Origin: Solilutibacter tolerans
GTDB lineage: Bacteria; Pseudomonadota; Gammaproteobacteria; Xanthomonadales; Xanthomonadaceae
Reading direction: 5' to 3'
Assembly (NCBI RefSeq): GCF_900155935.1
Contig: NZ_FTLW01000004.1
Location: 310,001-374,000 of the forward strand
Length of the DNA: 64,000 bases
Shown here: piece after piece, positions 9,294 through 17,453 of the stretch
Layout: every line of letters begins with the position of its first letter
Position numbering within the stretch: the stretch's first letter is position 1
The notes under the pieces: model-generated
Seen by the model: the letters and a program-made list of their open reading frames with translations, nothing else
What the model was told of the DNA's origin: nothing
Database searches by the model: none
Program-made: the position numbers and the translations under genes

Positions 9294-10315
9294 GCAAACC
9301 TCGAGGCGGGCAGCCCCAGCCATTCCAGTGCGGTGCCGTGATACAGGCGGGATTGCTCTTGCTCGCTCAACTTGAGCCGGTCGATGCCTTCGCCCGGTGT
9401 TTGTTCGCCGAGCGGGAAGGGGTAGTCGGTGCCCAGCATCACACGCTCGGTACCGCAGGCCTCAAGCAAATAGCGCAGCGCGGCGTCATCCGCCACCCAT
9501 GAGTCGAAGTAAAGGCGTTGCAGGTATTCGCGCGGGTTACGGAAGTTGTCGGTGGCGACAAGATCCGGGCGCATGTTGAACCCATGTTCGATGCGGCCAA
9601 TGGTGTAGGGAAAGCTGCCACCACCATGGGCCATACATACACGCAGTTTGGGCAGTCTTTCCAGCACACCGCCAAACACCAGGCAACATGCGGCGCGTGA
9701 TTGCTCAGCCGGCATGCCTACCAGCCAAGGCAGCCAGTATTTCGGCATGCTGTCACTACCCATCATGTCCCATGGATGCACGAGGATCGCCGCACCAAGA
9801 TCAGCGGCAGCCTCGAAGAACGGGAACAGTTCTGGTGCATCAAGGTTCCAGTGGCCGCCATCGGCCAGGTGCAAATGCGAACCGATCTGCACGCCTTGCA
9901 GGCCCAACTCATCCATGCAGCGCTCCAGCTCGCGAATAGCCAGCTGAGGTGATTGCAATGGCACGGTGCCGATGCCCGCGTAGTGACGCGGGTAGGCGCG
10001 GATGGTCTGCGCCATATCATCATTAAGCGACTGGTGGAGCTCGAGCGCGTGATTGGCCTTGGCCCAATAACTGAACATGACAGGCACAGTCGATAGCACT
10101 TGCACTTGCACGCCGAACTCAGCGTATTCGTCGATGCGGATCTGCGGATCCCAGGTCTTGGGCCAGATTTCGCGGAAGAATTTACCGTCGCGATAGATGC
10201 GCGAGCGACCATCTTCGCCGTGATGGATCACCGGGAATCGTGCATCCCCGTACTTCTTGGCAAGGTCGGGCCAGTTGCGTGGCAGATAGTGGGCGTGTAC
10301 GTCGATCTTCAACAT
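9290..10315 (-). CDS. 2-amino-3-carboxymuconate-6-semialdehyde decarboxylase (ACMSD)
   Basis: A 341-residue zinc amidohydrolase-superfamily decarboxylase. It removes CO2 from the ring-opened product of HAAO, steering carbon away from quinolinate and NAD toward 2-aminomuconate. Zinc ligands and catalytic residues are visible: HAHYL (H7, H9), ILVHPWDMMG (H180), MAHGGGSFPYTIGR (H230) and GTDYPFPLG (D297). The WAKANHALELHQSLND block is also typical of ACMSD. It sits three bases after HAAO and overlaps kynU, consistent with one transcript. Confidence 0.95.
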   Translation of the reverse strand: MLKIDVHAHYLPRNWPDLAKKYGDARFPVIHHGEDGRSRIYRDGKFFREIWPKTWDPQIRIDEYAEFGVQVQVLSTVPVMFSYWAKANHALELHQSLNDDMAQTIRAYPRHYAGIGTVPLQSPQLAIRELERCMDELGLQGVQIGSHLHLADGGHWNLDAPELFPFFEAAADLGAAILVHPWDMMGSDSMPKYWLPWLVGMPAEQSRAACCLVFGGVLERLPKLRVCMAHGGGSFPYTIGRIEHGFNMRPDLVATDNFRNPREYLQRLYFDSWVADDAALRYLLEACGTERVMLGTDYPFPLGEQTPGEGIDRLKLSEQEQSRLYHGTALEWLGLPASRFA

Positions 10316-10318
10316 GGC

Positions 10319-10870
10319 TCAGGTGATGTCCGCGGGCGAGTCGGCCTGCATCTCGTAACGGGTCGGGCGAGGGTTCAGCGTGCCGCACTGCTTACATGTG
10401 CGTAACTCATCGCTTCGGTAGAAATTTTCGAAGACGCGGAAGAAATCTTTTTCGATATCCATCAAGTGGAAGAATTCTTCATACAGCTGATGGTTGCATT
10501 GCACACAGAACCACATCAAGGCATCTTGCTCGTGCGGCAGGCGCTTGCGTTCGATAACCAAGCCAATCGAATGCTCCATGCGTTGTGGTGAGTGAGGGAT
10601 GCGCGGCGGCAGGTAGAAGATCTCGCCAGCCTTGATCGGGATGTCACGCGGCTCTCCGTCTTCCTGAACCTTCAATACCATCTCGCCTTCGAGTTGGTAG
10701 AACCATTCCGGGCCTTCCTCAAAGTGGTAATCGGTGCGTGCGTTTGGTCCGCCGACGATCATCACCACGAAGTCTTCCTGCACGATGCACTTGTTGCCGA
10801 CCGGCGGCTTGAGCAGGTGTCGATGCTCGTCGATCCAAGCTTGCAGGTTGAAGGCGGCGGGCAGGGGCAT
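10319..10870 (-). CDS. 3-hydroxyanthranilate 3,4-dioxygenase
   Basis: A 183-residue cupin dioxygenase (HAAO/NbaC type) that opens the ring of 3-hydroxyanthranilate. The Fe(II) ligands are in [17 protein letters not shown] (H49, E55) and PPRIPHSP (H93). The C-terminal bacterial rubredoxin-like metal site is present as CVQC and CKQC. The product either cyclises to quinolinate (NAD synthesis) or is taken by the ACMSD encoded next door. The ATG at 10870 (MPLPAAFN) matches the family N terminus; a longer in-frame reading runs through the RidA-like gene. Confidence 0.96.
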   Translation of the reverse strand: MPLPAAFNLQAWIDEHRHLLKPPVGNKCIVQEDFVVMIVGGPNARTDYHFEEGPEWFYQLEGEMVLKVQEDGEPRDIPIKAGEIFYLPPRIPHSPQRMEHSIGLVIERKRLPHEQDALMWFCVQCNHQLYEEFFHLMDIEKDFFRVFENFYRSDELRTCKQCGTLNPRPTRYEMQADSPADIT

Positions 10871-10872
10871 GC

Positions 10873-11298
10873 TTACTCCTTGATGACGGCGATGCACTTG
10901 AGTTCGATGGCGATCGGCGTCGGTAATGCAGTGATGCCCAGCGTGGTGCGGCAGGGCGCCGCCCCGGCATCGGGGAAAAATTCGGCCCAGATCGCGTTGT
11001 AGGTTTTGAAGTCGCGGGCCATGTCGGTCAGGTACACAGTGACATCGACCAAGTCCTCCCATCGTGCGCCGCTAGATTCAAGCACGGCGCGCACATTGGC
11101 GAAAACCGAACGTGTCTGCGCTTCGATGTCATAGGTGATGAGCGTACCGGCCTTGTCATGCACGTTGCCGGGCACGCCATTGCTGGCAGGGTCGCGCGGT
11201 CCAACGCCGGAAAGAAAAAGCTGGTTGCCCACCCGGCGCGCATGCGGGTAATGGCCAACCGGCTTCGGTGCGTTCGAGCTCTGGATGGCATCGGTCAT
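10873..11298 (-). CDS. RidA-family protein, probable 2-aminomuconate deaminase
   Basis: A 141-residue protein of the RidA/YjgF/UK114 fold, which hydrolyses enamines and imines. The family blocks [20 protein letters not shown], the central [16 protein letters not shown] and the C-terminal [12 protein letters not shown] are visible. RidA-like proteins in kynurenine or 2-nitrobenzoate pathways (NbaF type) deaminate 2-aminomuconate to 4-oxalocrotonate; the position between HAAO and the semialdehyde dehydrogenase makes that the likely role. The ATG at 11298 overlaps the carbonic anhydrase stop by one base. Confidence 0.86.
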   Translation of the reverse strand: MTDAIQSSNAPKPVGHYPHARRVGNQLFLSGVGPRDPASNGVPGNVHDKAGTLITYDIEAQTRSVFANVRAVLESSGARWEDLVDVTVYLTDMARDFKTYNAIWAEFFPDAGAAPCRTTLGITALPTPIAIELKCIAVIKE

Positions 11299-11957
11299 CA
11301 ACGGTCCTCTCTGTCATCGCGAATGCGGGCGAGGGCAACGGGATACTGAGTTTCAAGATCCTTGGACGATGCAACATTCAAGCCTAGATCATGGGCGCGG
11401 CCGTCGCGCAAGGTGTAGACCCATGCATGCACCGCGACTTCCTGCCCGCGTGCCCATGCATCCTGCAGGATGGTAGAGCGGCAGACGTTCACCGCTTGCT
11501 CCAGTGCGTTGAGCTCGCACAAGCGGTCATGCGTCAGGTCTTTGTCCAGTGCATCAAGGATCTCGACATGCATGTCGGCCACATCACCCACGTGGCGGAT
11601 CCAGTTGTCAGCCAGCCCGACGCGCGTGTTGTGCAAGGCCGCATGCACGCCGCCGCAACCGTAGTGGCCAACGACAAGAATGTGCTCGACCTTCAGCACA
11701 TCCACTGCGAACTGAATCACCGACAAGGCGTTGAGGTCGGTGTGCACCACGACATTGGCGATGTTGCGATGGACGAAAACCTCGCCTGGTGCAAGATCGA
11801 CCACTTGGTTTGCCGGCACACGCGAATCGGAGCAACCGATCCACAAATATTTGGGTGTCTGTTGTGCCGAAAGGCGCTCGAAAAAGCCAGGATCTTCGGC
11901 TTGGACGCGCTCGGCCCAGGCCTGATTTTTGCGAAGGAGTTCGTCGATGTGATTCAT
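11298..11957 (-). CDS. Beta-class carbonic anhydrase
   Basis: A 219-residue zinc enzyme interconverting CO2 and bicarbonate. The zinc site is complete: C42 and D44 in CSDSR, H98 and C101 in GHYGCGG. The type II bicarbonate-gate residues W39 and R64 sit at the same numbers as in E. coli Can, so allosteric bicarbonate control is likely. The gene lies inside the kynurenine operon, one base from the RidA gene and 10 bases from the dehydrogenase. A plausible link is disposal of CO2 released by ACMSD, but this is inference. Confidence 0.95.
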   Translation of the reverse strand: MNHIDELLRKNQAWAERVQAEDPGFFERLSAQQTPKYLWIGCSDSRVPANQVVDLAPGEVFVHRNIANVVVHTDLNALSVIQFAVDVLKVEHILVVGHYGCGGVHAALHNTRVGLADNWIRHVGDVADMHVEILDALDKDLTHDRLCELNALEQAVNVCRSTILQDAWARGQEVAVHAWVYTLRDGRAHDLGLNVASSKDLETQYPVALARIRDDREDR

Positions 11958-11967
11958 GTCGTCATTG

Positions 11968-13392
11968 TCACGCAGGAAAGCCTATGTTGCGCGCCTCGGT
12001 GTAGAAACGAAGTGCATCCATGCCGCCTTCGCGGCCATAGCCGGATTGGCCTACGCCACCGAATGGCGTGCGCAGGTCGCGCACCAGCCAGCTGTTGATC
12101 CACACCATGCCGACGTTCAACGAAGCGGCGACGCGATGCGCGCGTGTGAAGTCGCGCGTCCATACCGATGCGGATAGTCCGTAGTCGCTGGCATTGGCCA
12201 GTGCTAGCGCTTCGCTTTCATTATCGAAGGCTTGCAAGGTGACGACGGGGCCGAAGATCTCCTCGCGGTTGCTCGCGCAGTCGGGGCCGAGTCCTTCGAT
12301 GATCGTCGGTGTGATGTACCAACCATCGTGTTGCAAGGCTTCACCCCCCGTTATCACACGGCCACCTTCATCACGTGCACGTTGGATCGCGGCCATCACC
12401 TTGTCGAAGTGCGGCTTTGAGACCAATGGTCCCATCCGGGTTTCTGCATCCAAAGGATCACCGATGGGGAGTCGGGATGCTGCATCGACCAAGGCATCGC
12501 GCACGTCGTCGTAAATCGAACGTTCGATCAAGATGCGCGAACCGCAAAGACAGATTTGACCACTGTTCTGGAACGCACTGCGCACCAAAGTGTCGAGGTT
12601 GTCTCGCCAATCGCTATCGGCAAAGACGAGCGTCGGGTTCTTTCCGCCGAGCTCCAGCGAGACCTTCTTGAGCGCCGGCGAGGCAAGTTGGTGGATGCGT
12701 TTGCCGACTGCCGTGCTACCGGTGAAGGAGATCGCTTTCACCTCGGGCGCGGTGACGATGGCTTCGCCAACCTTGGGCCCCAGGCCATTGACCAGATTAA
12801 ACACGCCCGGCGGAAAACCAATCTCCGATGCGAGTTGGGCCAACATCGTCGCACTGGCTGGCGTGACTTCGGAAGGTTTCGCCACTACGGTGTTGCCAGC
12901 GGCCAAGGCTGGGGCGATTTTCCAGGTGAACAAATAAAGCGGTAAGTTCCACGGCGACACCGTGCCCACAACGCCCAACGGCTTGCGCAGGGTGTAGTGC
13001 ATGCCGGCTTCGCCATGATGGAACTCGCTGGCGAACTGCGTCGCGGCATGGGAAAAGAAGCGGAGGTTGCTCACTGCGCGTGGGATTTCGACCTTCAACG
13101 CGAGCGTGATCGGCTTCCCACCATCCCGCGCTTCGGCAAGTGCGAAGTCTTCCAGTTTCGCTTCCAGGGCGGCAGCCAATTTTTCAAGCCAGCGAGCGCG
13201 TTCACTGGCGGGCAAGGCCGACCAAGCAGGGAACGCGGCTTGCGCGGCCGCAATGGCGGCGGCGACGTCATCGGCACCGCCATCTGCAACGTCGCCATAC
13301 ACCTTGCCGGTAGCGGGCTCGTAAACAGGCAGCCACATTCCCGATGCGGCATCGCGTGGTTGGCCATTGATCCAGTGCGGAAATCGTTGCAT
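11968..13392 (-). CDS. 2-aminomuconic 6-semialdehyde dehydrogenase
   Basis: A 474-residue NAD-dependent aldehyde dehydrogenase. Visible motifs are the NAD-site SPWNLPLYLFTWKIAPALAAGN, FTGSTAVGKRI, the general base in LELGGKNP, and the catalytic Cys in NSGQICLCGSRILIE. The WNLPLYLFTWK and C-terminal RTPFGGVGQSGYGREGG blocks are typical of the AMSDH/NbaE and 2-hydroxymuconic semialdehyde subfamily. Next to ACMSD and a RidA-type deaminase, its substrate is best assigned as 2-aminomuconate semialdehyde; the closely related 2-hydroxymuconate enzyme cannot be excluded on sequence alone. Confidence 0.92.
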   Translation of the reverse strand: MQRFPHWINGQPRDAASGMWLPVYEPATGKVYGDVADGGADDVAAAIAAAQAAFPAWSALPASERARWLEKLAAALEAKLEDFALAEARDGGKPITLALKVEIPRAVSNLRFFSHAATQFASEFHHGEAGMHYTLRKPLGVVGTVSPWNLPLYLFTWKIAPALAAGNTVVAKPSEVTPASATMLAQLASEIGFPPGVFNLVNGLGPKVGEAIVTAPEVKAISFTGSTAVGKRIHQLASPALKKVSLELGGKNPTLVFADSDWRDNLDTLVRSAFQNSGQICLCGSRILIERSIYDDVRDALVDAASRLPIGDPLDAETRMGPLVSKPHFDKVMAAIQRARDEGGRVITGGEALQHDGWYITPTIIEGLGPDCASNREEIFGPVVTLQAFDNESEALALANASDYGLSASVWTRDFTRAHRVAASLNVGMVWINSWLVRDLRTPFGGVGQSGYGREGGMDALRFYTEARNIGFPA

Positions 13393-13420
13393 GTGTCGAG
13401 CTTAGCGCGAGGCTCGTTAA

Positions 13421-14206
13421 TCAAATCGAATTCATGCGGCCACCATCGACTGCGATCGATTGGCCGTTGATGTAGCCCGCGGCCGGACTGCAGAGGAAGG
13501 CGATCAGGCTGGCCGGCTCGGAGGGGTCGGCGAAGCGGCGTGCCGGCACCAGCGACATCATTTCCGAGCGCACTTCGGCTTCCGTCTTGCCTGTGCGAGC
13601 GCGCTGACCTTCGACGATCTGGGCGATGCGTCCGGTTTCGGTGAAGCCGGGGAGCACATTGTTCACGGTGATGCCGTCCGCAGCCAGTTCGCGCGACAAG
13701 GTCTTGGCCCAGCTGGCGACCGCACCACGCGTGGTGTTCGAAACGCCAAGATTGGGGATGGGCTCGTAGACCGAGGTGGAGATGATGTTGACGATGCGGC
13801 CGTAGCCGGCTGCGCGCATACCCGGCACGATGGCTTGCGCCAACGTCTGGTTGGCGAGCAAATGCTTGCGATAGGCGTCGAGGAAGGCATCGAGGTCTGC
13901 ATCAATAGCCGCGCCGCCCGGCGGGCCACCGGTGTTATTGACAAGAATGTGCAGGGGGCTCGCTTGCACCAGCGCCGTCACTGCATCACGCAAACCATGC
14001 GTGTCCGCCATGTCAGCGATCAGAAAGCTGTGGTGTTGCCCATCCTTGCGGGGCAGGTCAGCAATGACATTGCGCAAAGCCTCTTCGCGCCGCGCCAGCA
14101 CAGTGACGTTCGCGCCAAGCAGGGCCAGTTCATTCGCGGTTGCACGGCCAATGCCTTCCGAGGCCCCGCATACCAAGGCATGCTTGCCGGTAAGGTCAAG
14201 TTGCAT
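13421..14206 (-). CDS. Short-chain dehydrogenase-like protein with altered catalytic site
   Basis: A 261-residue Rossmann SDR-fold protein. The cofactor motif CGASEGIGRA (residues 13-22) and the NNTGG motif are intact, and the C-terminal GYINGQSIAVDGG is typical. The catalytic YxxxK is absent: 13 residues after Ser143, where Tyr is expected, there is Ser156, and Lys is replaced by Arg160 in GVSNTTRGAV. The protein may therefore catalyse another reaction, or bind nucleotide without reducing. Its role in the kynurenine operon is unknown. It overlaps the PaiB-like gene by 11 bases. Confidence 0.88.
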   Translation of the reverse strand: MQLDLTGKHALVCGASEGIGRATANELALLGANVTVLARREEALRNVIADLPRKDGQHHSFLIADMADTHGLRDAVTALVQASPLHILVNNTGGPPGGAAIDADLDAFLDAYRKHLLANQTLAQAIVPGMRAAGYGRIVNIISTSVYEPIPNLGVSNTTRGAVASWAKTLSRELAADGITVNNVLPGFTETGRIAQIVEGQRARTGKTEAEVRSEMMSLVPARRFADPSEPASLIAFLCSPAAGYINGQSIAVDGGRMNSI

Positions 14207-14837
14207 CGTCGTTGTTCTCCAAGGTCTGTTGCATCAAGCGGGCAATCTCGTGAGCGCCGTTACTGTCTTGCTGCTGCAATCGTGCGATTACTGCTTGGCG
14301 ATTGGCATGCGGGTGGTTTTGACTCAGCTTGTCCTTGATCTCGATTCGCGTCGGCCGCAATCGAAAACCGCTGATGCCACGCACCTGTACGCGCTCGGCT
14401 GGGTTGTCCGGATCAAATCGCCAATCGCCGCCCACACTTGATTCGAATCGTGCGCTAGTGCGTGCCAAAAGATCGATCAAGGAGGGTTCATCGTCGAACC
14501 CTTCCAGCACGCCATGCAGATGCGCAGTGCAGTAGTTCCAGGTCGGTACGCGGGCCTGCTCGATCTTGTCCGGATACCAGCTGGCCGAAACATAGGCGTG
14601 CGGGCCGTTGATGATCAACAACGCAAGCTTGCCATCGTGTGCGGCTTGCGCATTTGCGCGTGCCCAGTGACCCTCAATCAATACTTCATTGCCATCGCGG
14701 CGATACAACGCAGGGACTTGGGTGGCGATGGGTGTGCCATCGTCATTTGATGTAATCAGGGTGACGAACGGATCGGCATCGATCAACGCGTCCAGCCGGC
14801 GCAAATCATCGCTGGCGAAGACGCGTTGCAGGAACAT
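14196..14837 (-). CDS. PaiB-like FMN-binding protein
   Basis: A 213-residue protein of the PaiB / FMN-binding split-barrel family, often annotated as a negative transcriptional regulator. Family blocks are clear: LIEGHWARANAQ, then NGPHAYVSASWYPDK, then VPTWNYCTAHLHG. The C-terminal GISGFRLRPTRIEIKDKLSQN is also typical. Binding of flavin or haem is known for relatives; a DNA-binding role here is not shown. The MFLQRVF start (14837) matches the family N terminus; a longer reading to 14987 lies in the upstream gene. Confidence 0.88.
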   Translation of the reverse strand: MFLQRVFASDDLRRLDALIDADPFVTLITSNDDGTPIATQVPALYRRDGNEVLIEGHWARANAQAAHDGKLALLIINGPHAYVSASWYPDKIEQARVPTWNYCTAHLHGVLEGFDDEPSLIDLLARTSARFESSVGGDWRFDPDNPAERVQVRGISGFRLRPTRIEIKDKLSQNHPHANRQAVIARLQQQDSNGAHEIARLMQQTLENNDDAT

Positions 14838-14838
14838 C

Positions 14839-15165
14839 TCAGGCCCGTGTGCCGAGGTTGCGCACCATCTGGCCACGCAATTCGTATTCGTCGTCGCTAC
14901 CTTCTGGCGGCTCGACTTCATGCAGGCTGAACCCGCGATGCAAGGCATCGTCTTCATCCAACCCGTCGTACGAGACGAACTCTGCATCCATCAGCGCGGC
15001 GCGAGCCGTATCCGGGCTGTCGTAGGCCAGATGATTGCCATCGGCATCGAACACTTCGGCAGTGCCGGCCTCGCGCACGCGCAGGCGCGCCCAGATCAGC
15101 GTGTCGCCGAGTGTCGCCAACCACCATTCGGTGTGCGGCACCAAATCATCATGCAAAGCCGTCAT
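14839..15165 (-). CDS. Conserved-type small protein of unknown function
   Basis: A 108-residue acidic protein that I do not recognise. It begins MTALHDDLVPHTEWWLATLGD and contains IWARLRVREAGTAEVFDADG and a Glu/Asp-rich C-terminal half (VEPPEGSDDEYEL). There are no membrane segments or Cys pairs. Its frame is closed up against both neighbours (four-base overlap upstream, one-base gap downstream), so it is almost certainly translated as part of the operon. The ATG at 15165 was chosen because it gives the four-base overlap. Confidence 0.72.
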   Translation of the reverse strand: MTALHDDLVPHTEWWLATLGDTLIWARLRVREAGTAEVFDADGNHLAYDSPDTARAALMDAEFVSYDGLDEDDALHRGFSLHEVEPPEGSDDEYELRGQMVRNLGTRA

Positions 15166-15479
15166 GCGCCAATCTCCGGAAACGCGACCGACCATAGCCA
15201 CAACAGGCTGGCCATCACCAAGCCAAACACGATGCAGCTGAGCGAAATCATCGCGGGCGTGGCAAGACCAGTGAAACCGGCATCACGTACATCGCGATAA
15301 CGCATCGACAACAGCCACCACAGTGCACGTGGATTGGCGAAAGCGGCATCACCCAAGCTGGCACGAATTTGCGGATGGCGATCACGCAAATGCACCAGCG
15401 AGAGCGGCCAAAAAATGACGAAAGCAGTCGCGCCAGCGATGGCAAGGGCGAGGCATAACAAAGCAAAGAACAAGACCAT
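15162..15479 (-). CDS. Small two-helix inner-membrane protein
   Basis: A 105-residue protein with a hydrophobic helix at each end (about residues 2-25 and 77-98) and a hydrophilic middle containing HLRDRHPQIRASLGDAAFANPRALWWLLSMRYRDVRD. The helix-loop-helix plan and the MRYRD motif before the second helix resemble UspB, the universal stress protein B of E. coli, but identity looks low and I give no symbol. It follows asnS by three bases. Confidence 0.7.
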   Translation of the reverse strand: MVLFFALLCLALAIAGATAFVIFWPLSLVHLRDRHPQIRASLGDAAFANPRALWWLLSMRYRDVRDAGFTGLATPAMISLSCIVFGLVMASLLWLWSVAFPEIGA

Positions 15480-15482
15480 CGA

Positions 15483-16877
15483 TCAGAACTCCGCCGTGCC
15501 CGGCGCGCGCGGGTAGGCGATGGCGTCGCGGATGTTGGACAGGCCGCAGACATACACGACCAGGCGCTCGAAACCGAGGCCGAAGCCTGCGTGTGGCACT
15601 GAACCATAGCGGCGGAAATCGCGATACCAGCTGTAATGCTCGGGGTCGAGGCCGAACTGCTGCATGCGTGCATCCAGTACGTCCAGGCGCTCTTCGCGCT
15701 GGCTGCCGCCGATGATTTCGCCGATGCCGGGCGCCAGCACGTCCATCGCGGCGACGGTCTTGCCATCGTCGTTGAGGCGCATATAGAAGGCCTTGATCTC
15801 TTCCGGATAGTTCATCACCACGACCGGGCGGCCCACGTGTTCTTCGGTTAACCAGCGCTCGTGTTCGGTCTGCAAGTCCAAGCCCCATTCGACGGGAAAT
15901 TCGAACTTCTTCTTGCTGGCCTGCAAGAGCTTGATCGCCTCCGAATAATCGATGCGCTCGAATGGCGCATTGATGAAGCCTTCCAGACGGGTGATGGCGT
16001 CTTTTTGCACGCGCTCGGCGATGAAGGCCATATCGTCGGCGCGTTCGTCCAGCACCGCGCGGAACAGGTATTTGAGGAAATCCTCGGCGAGGTTGGCGTC
16101 GTCGTTGAGGTCTGCGAAGGCGATCTCCGGCTCGATCATCCAGAACTCGGCCAGGTGGCGCGTGGTGTTGCTGTTTTCGGCGCGGAAGGTTGGGCCGAAG
16201 GTGTAGACCTTGCTGAGCGCGAGGCAGTACGCCTCGACATTGAGCTGGCCGGAGACGGTCAGGAAGGTTTCCTTGCCGAAGAAATCGCGGCTGAAGTCGA
16301 CCTCGCCATCCTTGCCGCGCGGCAGGTTGGCCATGTCCAGCGTCGATACGCGGAACATCTGGCCGGCACCTTCGGCATCGGACGTGGTGATGATCGGCGT
16401 CGATATCCAGTAGAAGCCGCGCTCGTGGAAAAAGCGATGCACCGCCATCGACAGGCAATGGCGGATACGGGTGACCGCGCCAAACAGATTGGTGCGCGGA
16501 CGCAGGTGGGCCACTTCGCGCAGGAACTCCGGCGACATCGGCTTGGGTTGAATGGGGTAGGTGAGCGGCTCGTCCACCCAACCGACGATCTCGATCGCAT
16601 CGGCCTGGATCTCGAAACCCTGGCCTTTGCCTTGCGATGGGGTCAGCTTGCCGCTGGCGATCACCGCGCAGCTGGGCGTCAGGCGCTTGATTTCGTCGAA
16701 ATTGGGCAGGGCATCGGTCGCGACCACCTGAATCGGCGCGAAACCTGATCCATCGCTGACATTGACGAAGGCAAGATTGCTGGAGCCGCGCACGGTGCGC
16801 ACCCAGCCCTTGACCGTCACCTGGCCACCTTCGGGGAGATGGCCGGCCAATGCCTGGGCCACGGAAGTCGTCGTCAT
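15483..16877 (-). CDS. asnS: Asparaginyl-tRNA synthetase
   Basis: A 464-residue class IIb aminoacyl-tRNA synthetase charging tRNA-Asn. The N-terminal OB fold starts [26 protein letters not shown]. Motif 2 is [25 protein letters not shown], which has the Asn/Asp-specific pattern, and motif 3 is [30 protein letters not shown]. Length matches the family (E. coli 466). The MTTTSVAQ start (16877) has AGGATTC upstream. It is the first gene of the minus-strand run and is divergent from the A-type Fe-S protein gene. Confidence 0.97.
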   Translation of the reverse strand: MTTTSVAQALAGHLPEGGQVTVKGWVRTVRGSSNLAFVNVSDGSGFAPIQVVATDALPNFDEIKRLTPSCAVIASGKLTPSQGKGQGFEIQADAIEIVGWVDEPLTYPIQPKPMSPEFLREVAHLRPRTNLFGAVTRIRHCLSMAVHRFFHERGFYWISTPIITTSDAEGAGQMFRVSTLDMANLPRGKDGEVDFSRDFFGKETFLTVSGQLNVEAYCLALSKVYTFGPTFRAENSNTTRHLAEFWMIEPEIAFADLNDDANLAEDFLKYLFRAVLDERADDMAFIAERVQKDAITRLEGFINAPFERIDYSEAIKLLQASKKKFEFPVEWGLDLQTEHERWLTEEHVGRPVVVMNYPEEIKAFYMRLNDDGKTVAAMDVLAPGIGEIIGGSQREERLDVLDARMQQFGLDPEHYSWYRDFRRYGSVPHAGFGLGFERLVVYVCGLSNIRDAIAYPRAPGTAEF

Positions 16878-16939
16878 CGTCTTGAATCCTGCGCCATGCG
16901 CATCCACATCGAGAGGGCAAGTTTAATCGAAGGTACAAT

Positions 16940-16946
16940 CTTTATA
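16940..16946 (+). promoter_or_regulatory. Possible leaderless start of the A-type Fe-S gene
   Basis: A good -10 box TACAAT lies at 16934-16939 with only six bases to the ATG at 16946, so a start site the usual seven bases downstream of the box would be at or next to the A of the ATG. The nearest purine-rich ribosome site (GAAGG, 16929-16933) is too far from the ATG to be ideal. No convincing -35 box is visible. The same TACAAT-N6-ATG layout occurs at alr. Confidence 0.35.
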
Positions 16947-17287
16947 TGGCTATCACCCTTGCCCCCGCCGCGCTTGAGCGCGTCCAGAGCTATCTTGCCG
17001 CCGAACCGGCCAAGGCCGGGCTGCGCTTTGGCGTGAAACGCACCGGCTGCTCGGGTTGGGGCTATGTGATCGGTCTGGCTGATGAGGTCGAGGCGGGAGA
17101 CACCGTGTTTGCAGATCATGGCGTCCATATCGTGGTCGATGCCGACAGCCTGCCTTTGGTCGATGGCACCGAGATCGACTTCCTGAAAGCCGGCCTCAAC
17201 GAGCAATTCGTCTTCAAAAACCCCAAGGCCCAGGGTGAGTGCGGCTGTGGTGAGAGCTTCACCACCGATGCCGACAAGGCCGCCTGA
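16946..17287 (+). CDS. A-type iron-sulfur cluster carrier (IscA/SufA/ErpA family)
   Basis: A 113-residue scaffold/carrier that delivers Fe-S clusters to target proteins. The three conserved cysteines are present: one in KRTGCSGWGYVIGLAD and two in ECGCGESF near the C terminus. It stands alone between divergent asnS and rpsF, not in an isc or suf operon. The tail beyond the CGCGESF is longer than in E. coli IscA. Which of IscA, SufA or ErpA it replaces cannot be decided from the sequence, so no symbol is given. Confidence 0.92.
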   Translation: MAITLAPAALERVQSYLAAEPAKAGLRFGVKRTGCSGWGYVIGLADEVEAGDTVFADHGVHIVVDADSLPLVDGTEIDFLKAGLNEQFVFKNPKAQGECGCGESFTTDADKAA

Positions 17288-17410
17288 GCGGGCAATTGGC
17301 GTAAGCCATTGATCGCGCTGCTTGATTAGGTCATAATTTCCGGCTCCGCGCGGCTAGCTGCGTGCGAGGTCTTGCTCCACGGAGCCCGTCAGGGCTGCTG
17401 GGGGCTGTCG

Positions 17411-17432
17411 GGCCGGGCAATTCCGTCCGGCC
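17411..17432 (+). promoter_or_regulatory. Hairpin in rpsF leader, candidate S6:S18 binding site
   Basis: The rpsF leader contains GGCCGG (17411-17416) pairing with CCGGCC (17427-17432) around a 10-base loop in which CCG is unpaired on the 3' side. An rpsF-leader hairpin with an unpaired CCG is the known signature of the S6:S18 autoregulatory RNA. It ends about 20 bases before the ATG, with an AAGGA ribosome site between. The match is by eye and the fold was not computed. Confidence 0.5.
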
Positions 17433-17453
17433 GATATCCACAAGGAAAATACA

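Noticed and set aside
15382-16938. A 518-residue frame overlapping asnS in another frame of the same strand
   Set aside because: asnS motifs 2 and 3 lie in the other frame; this frame is Arg-rich shadow.
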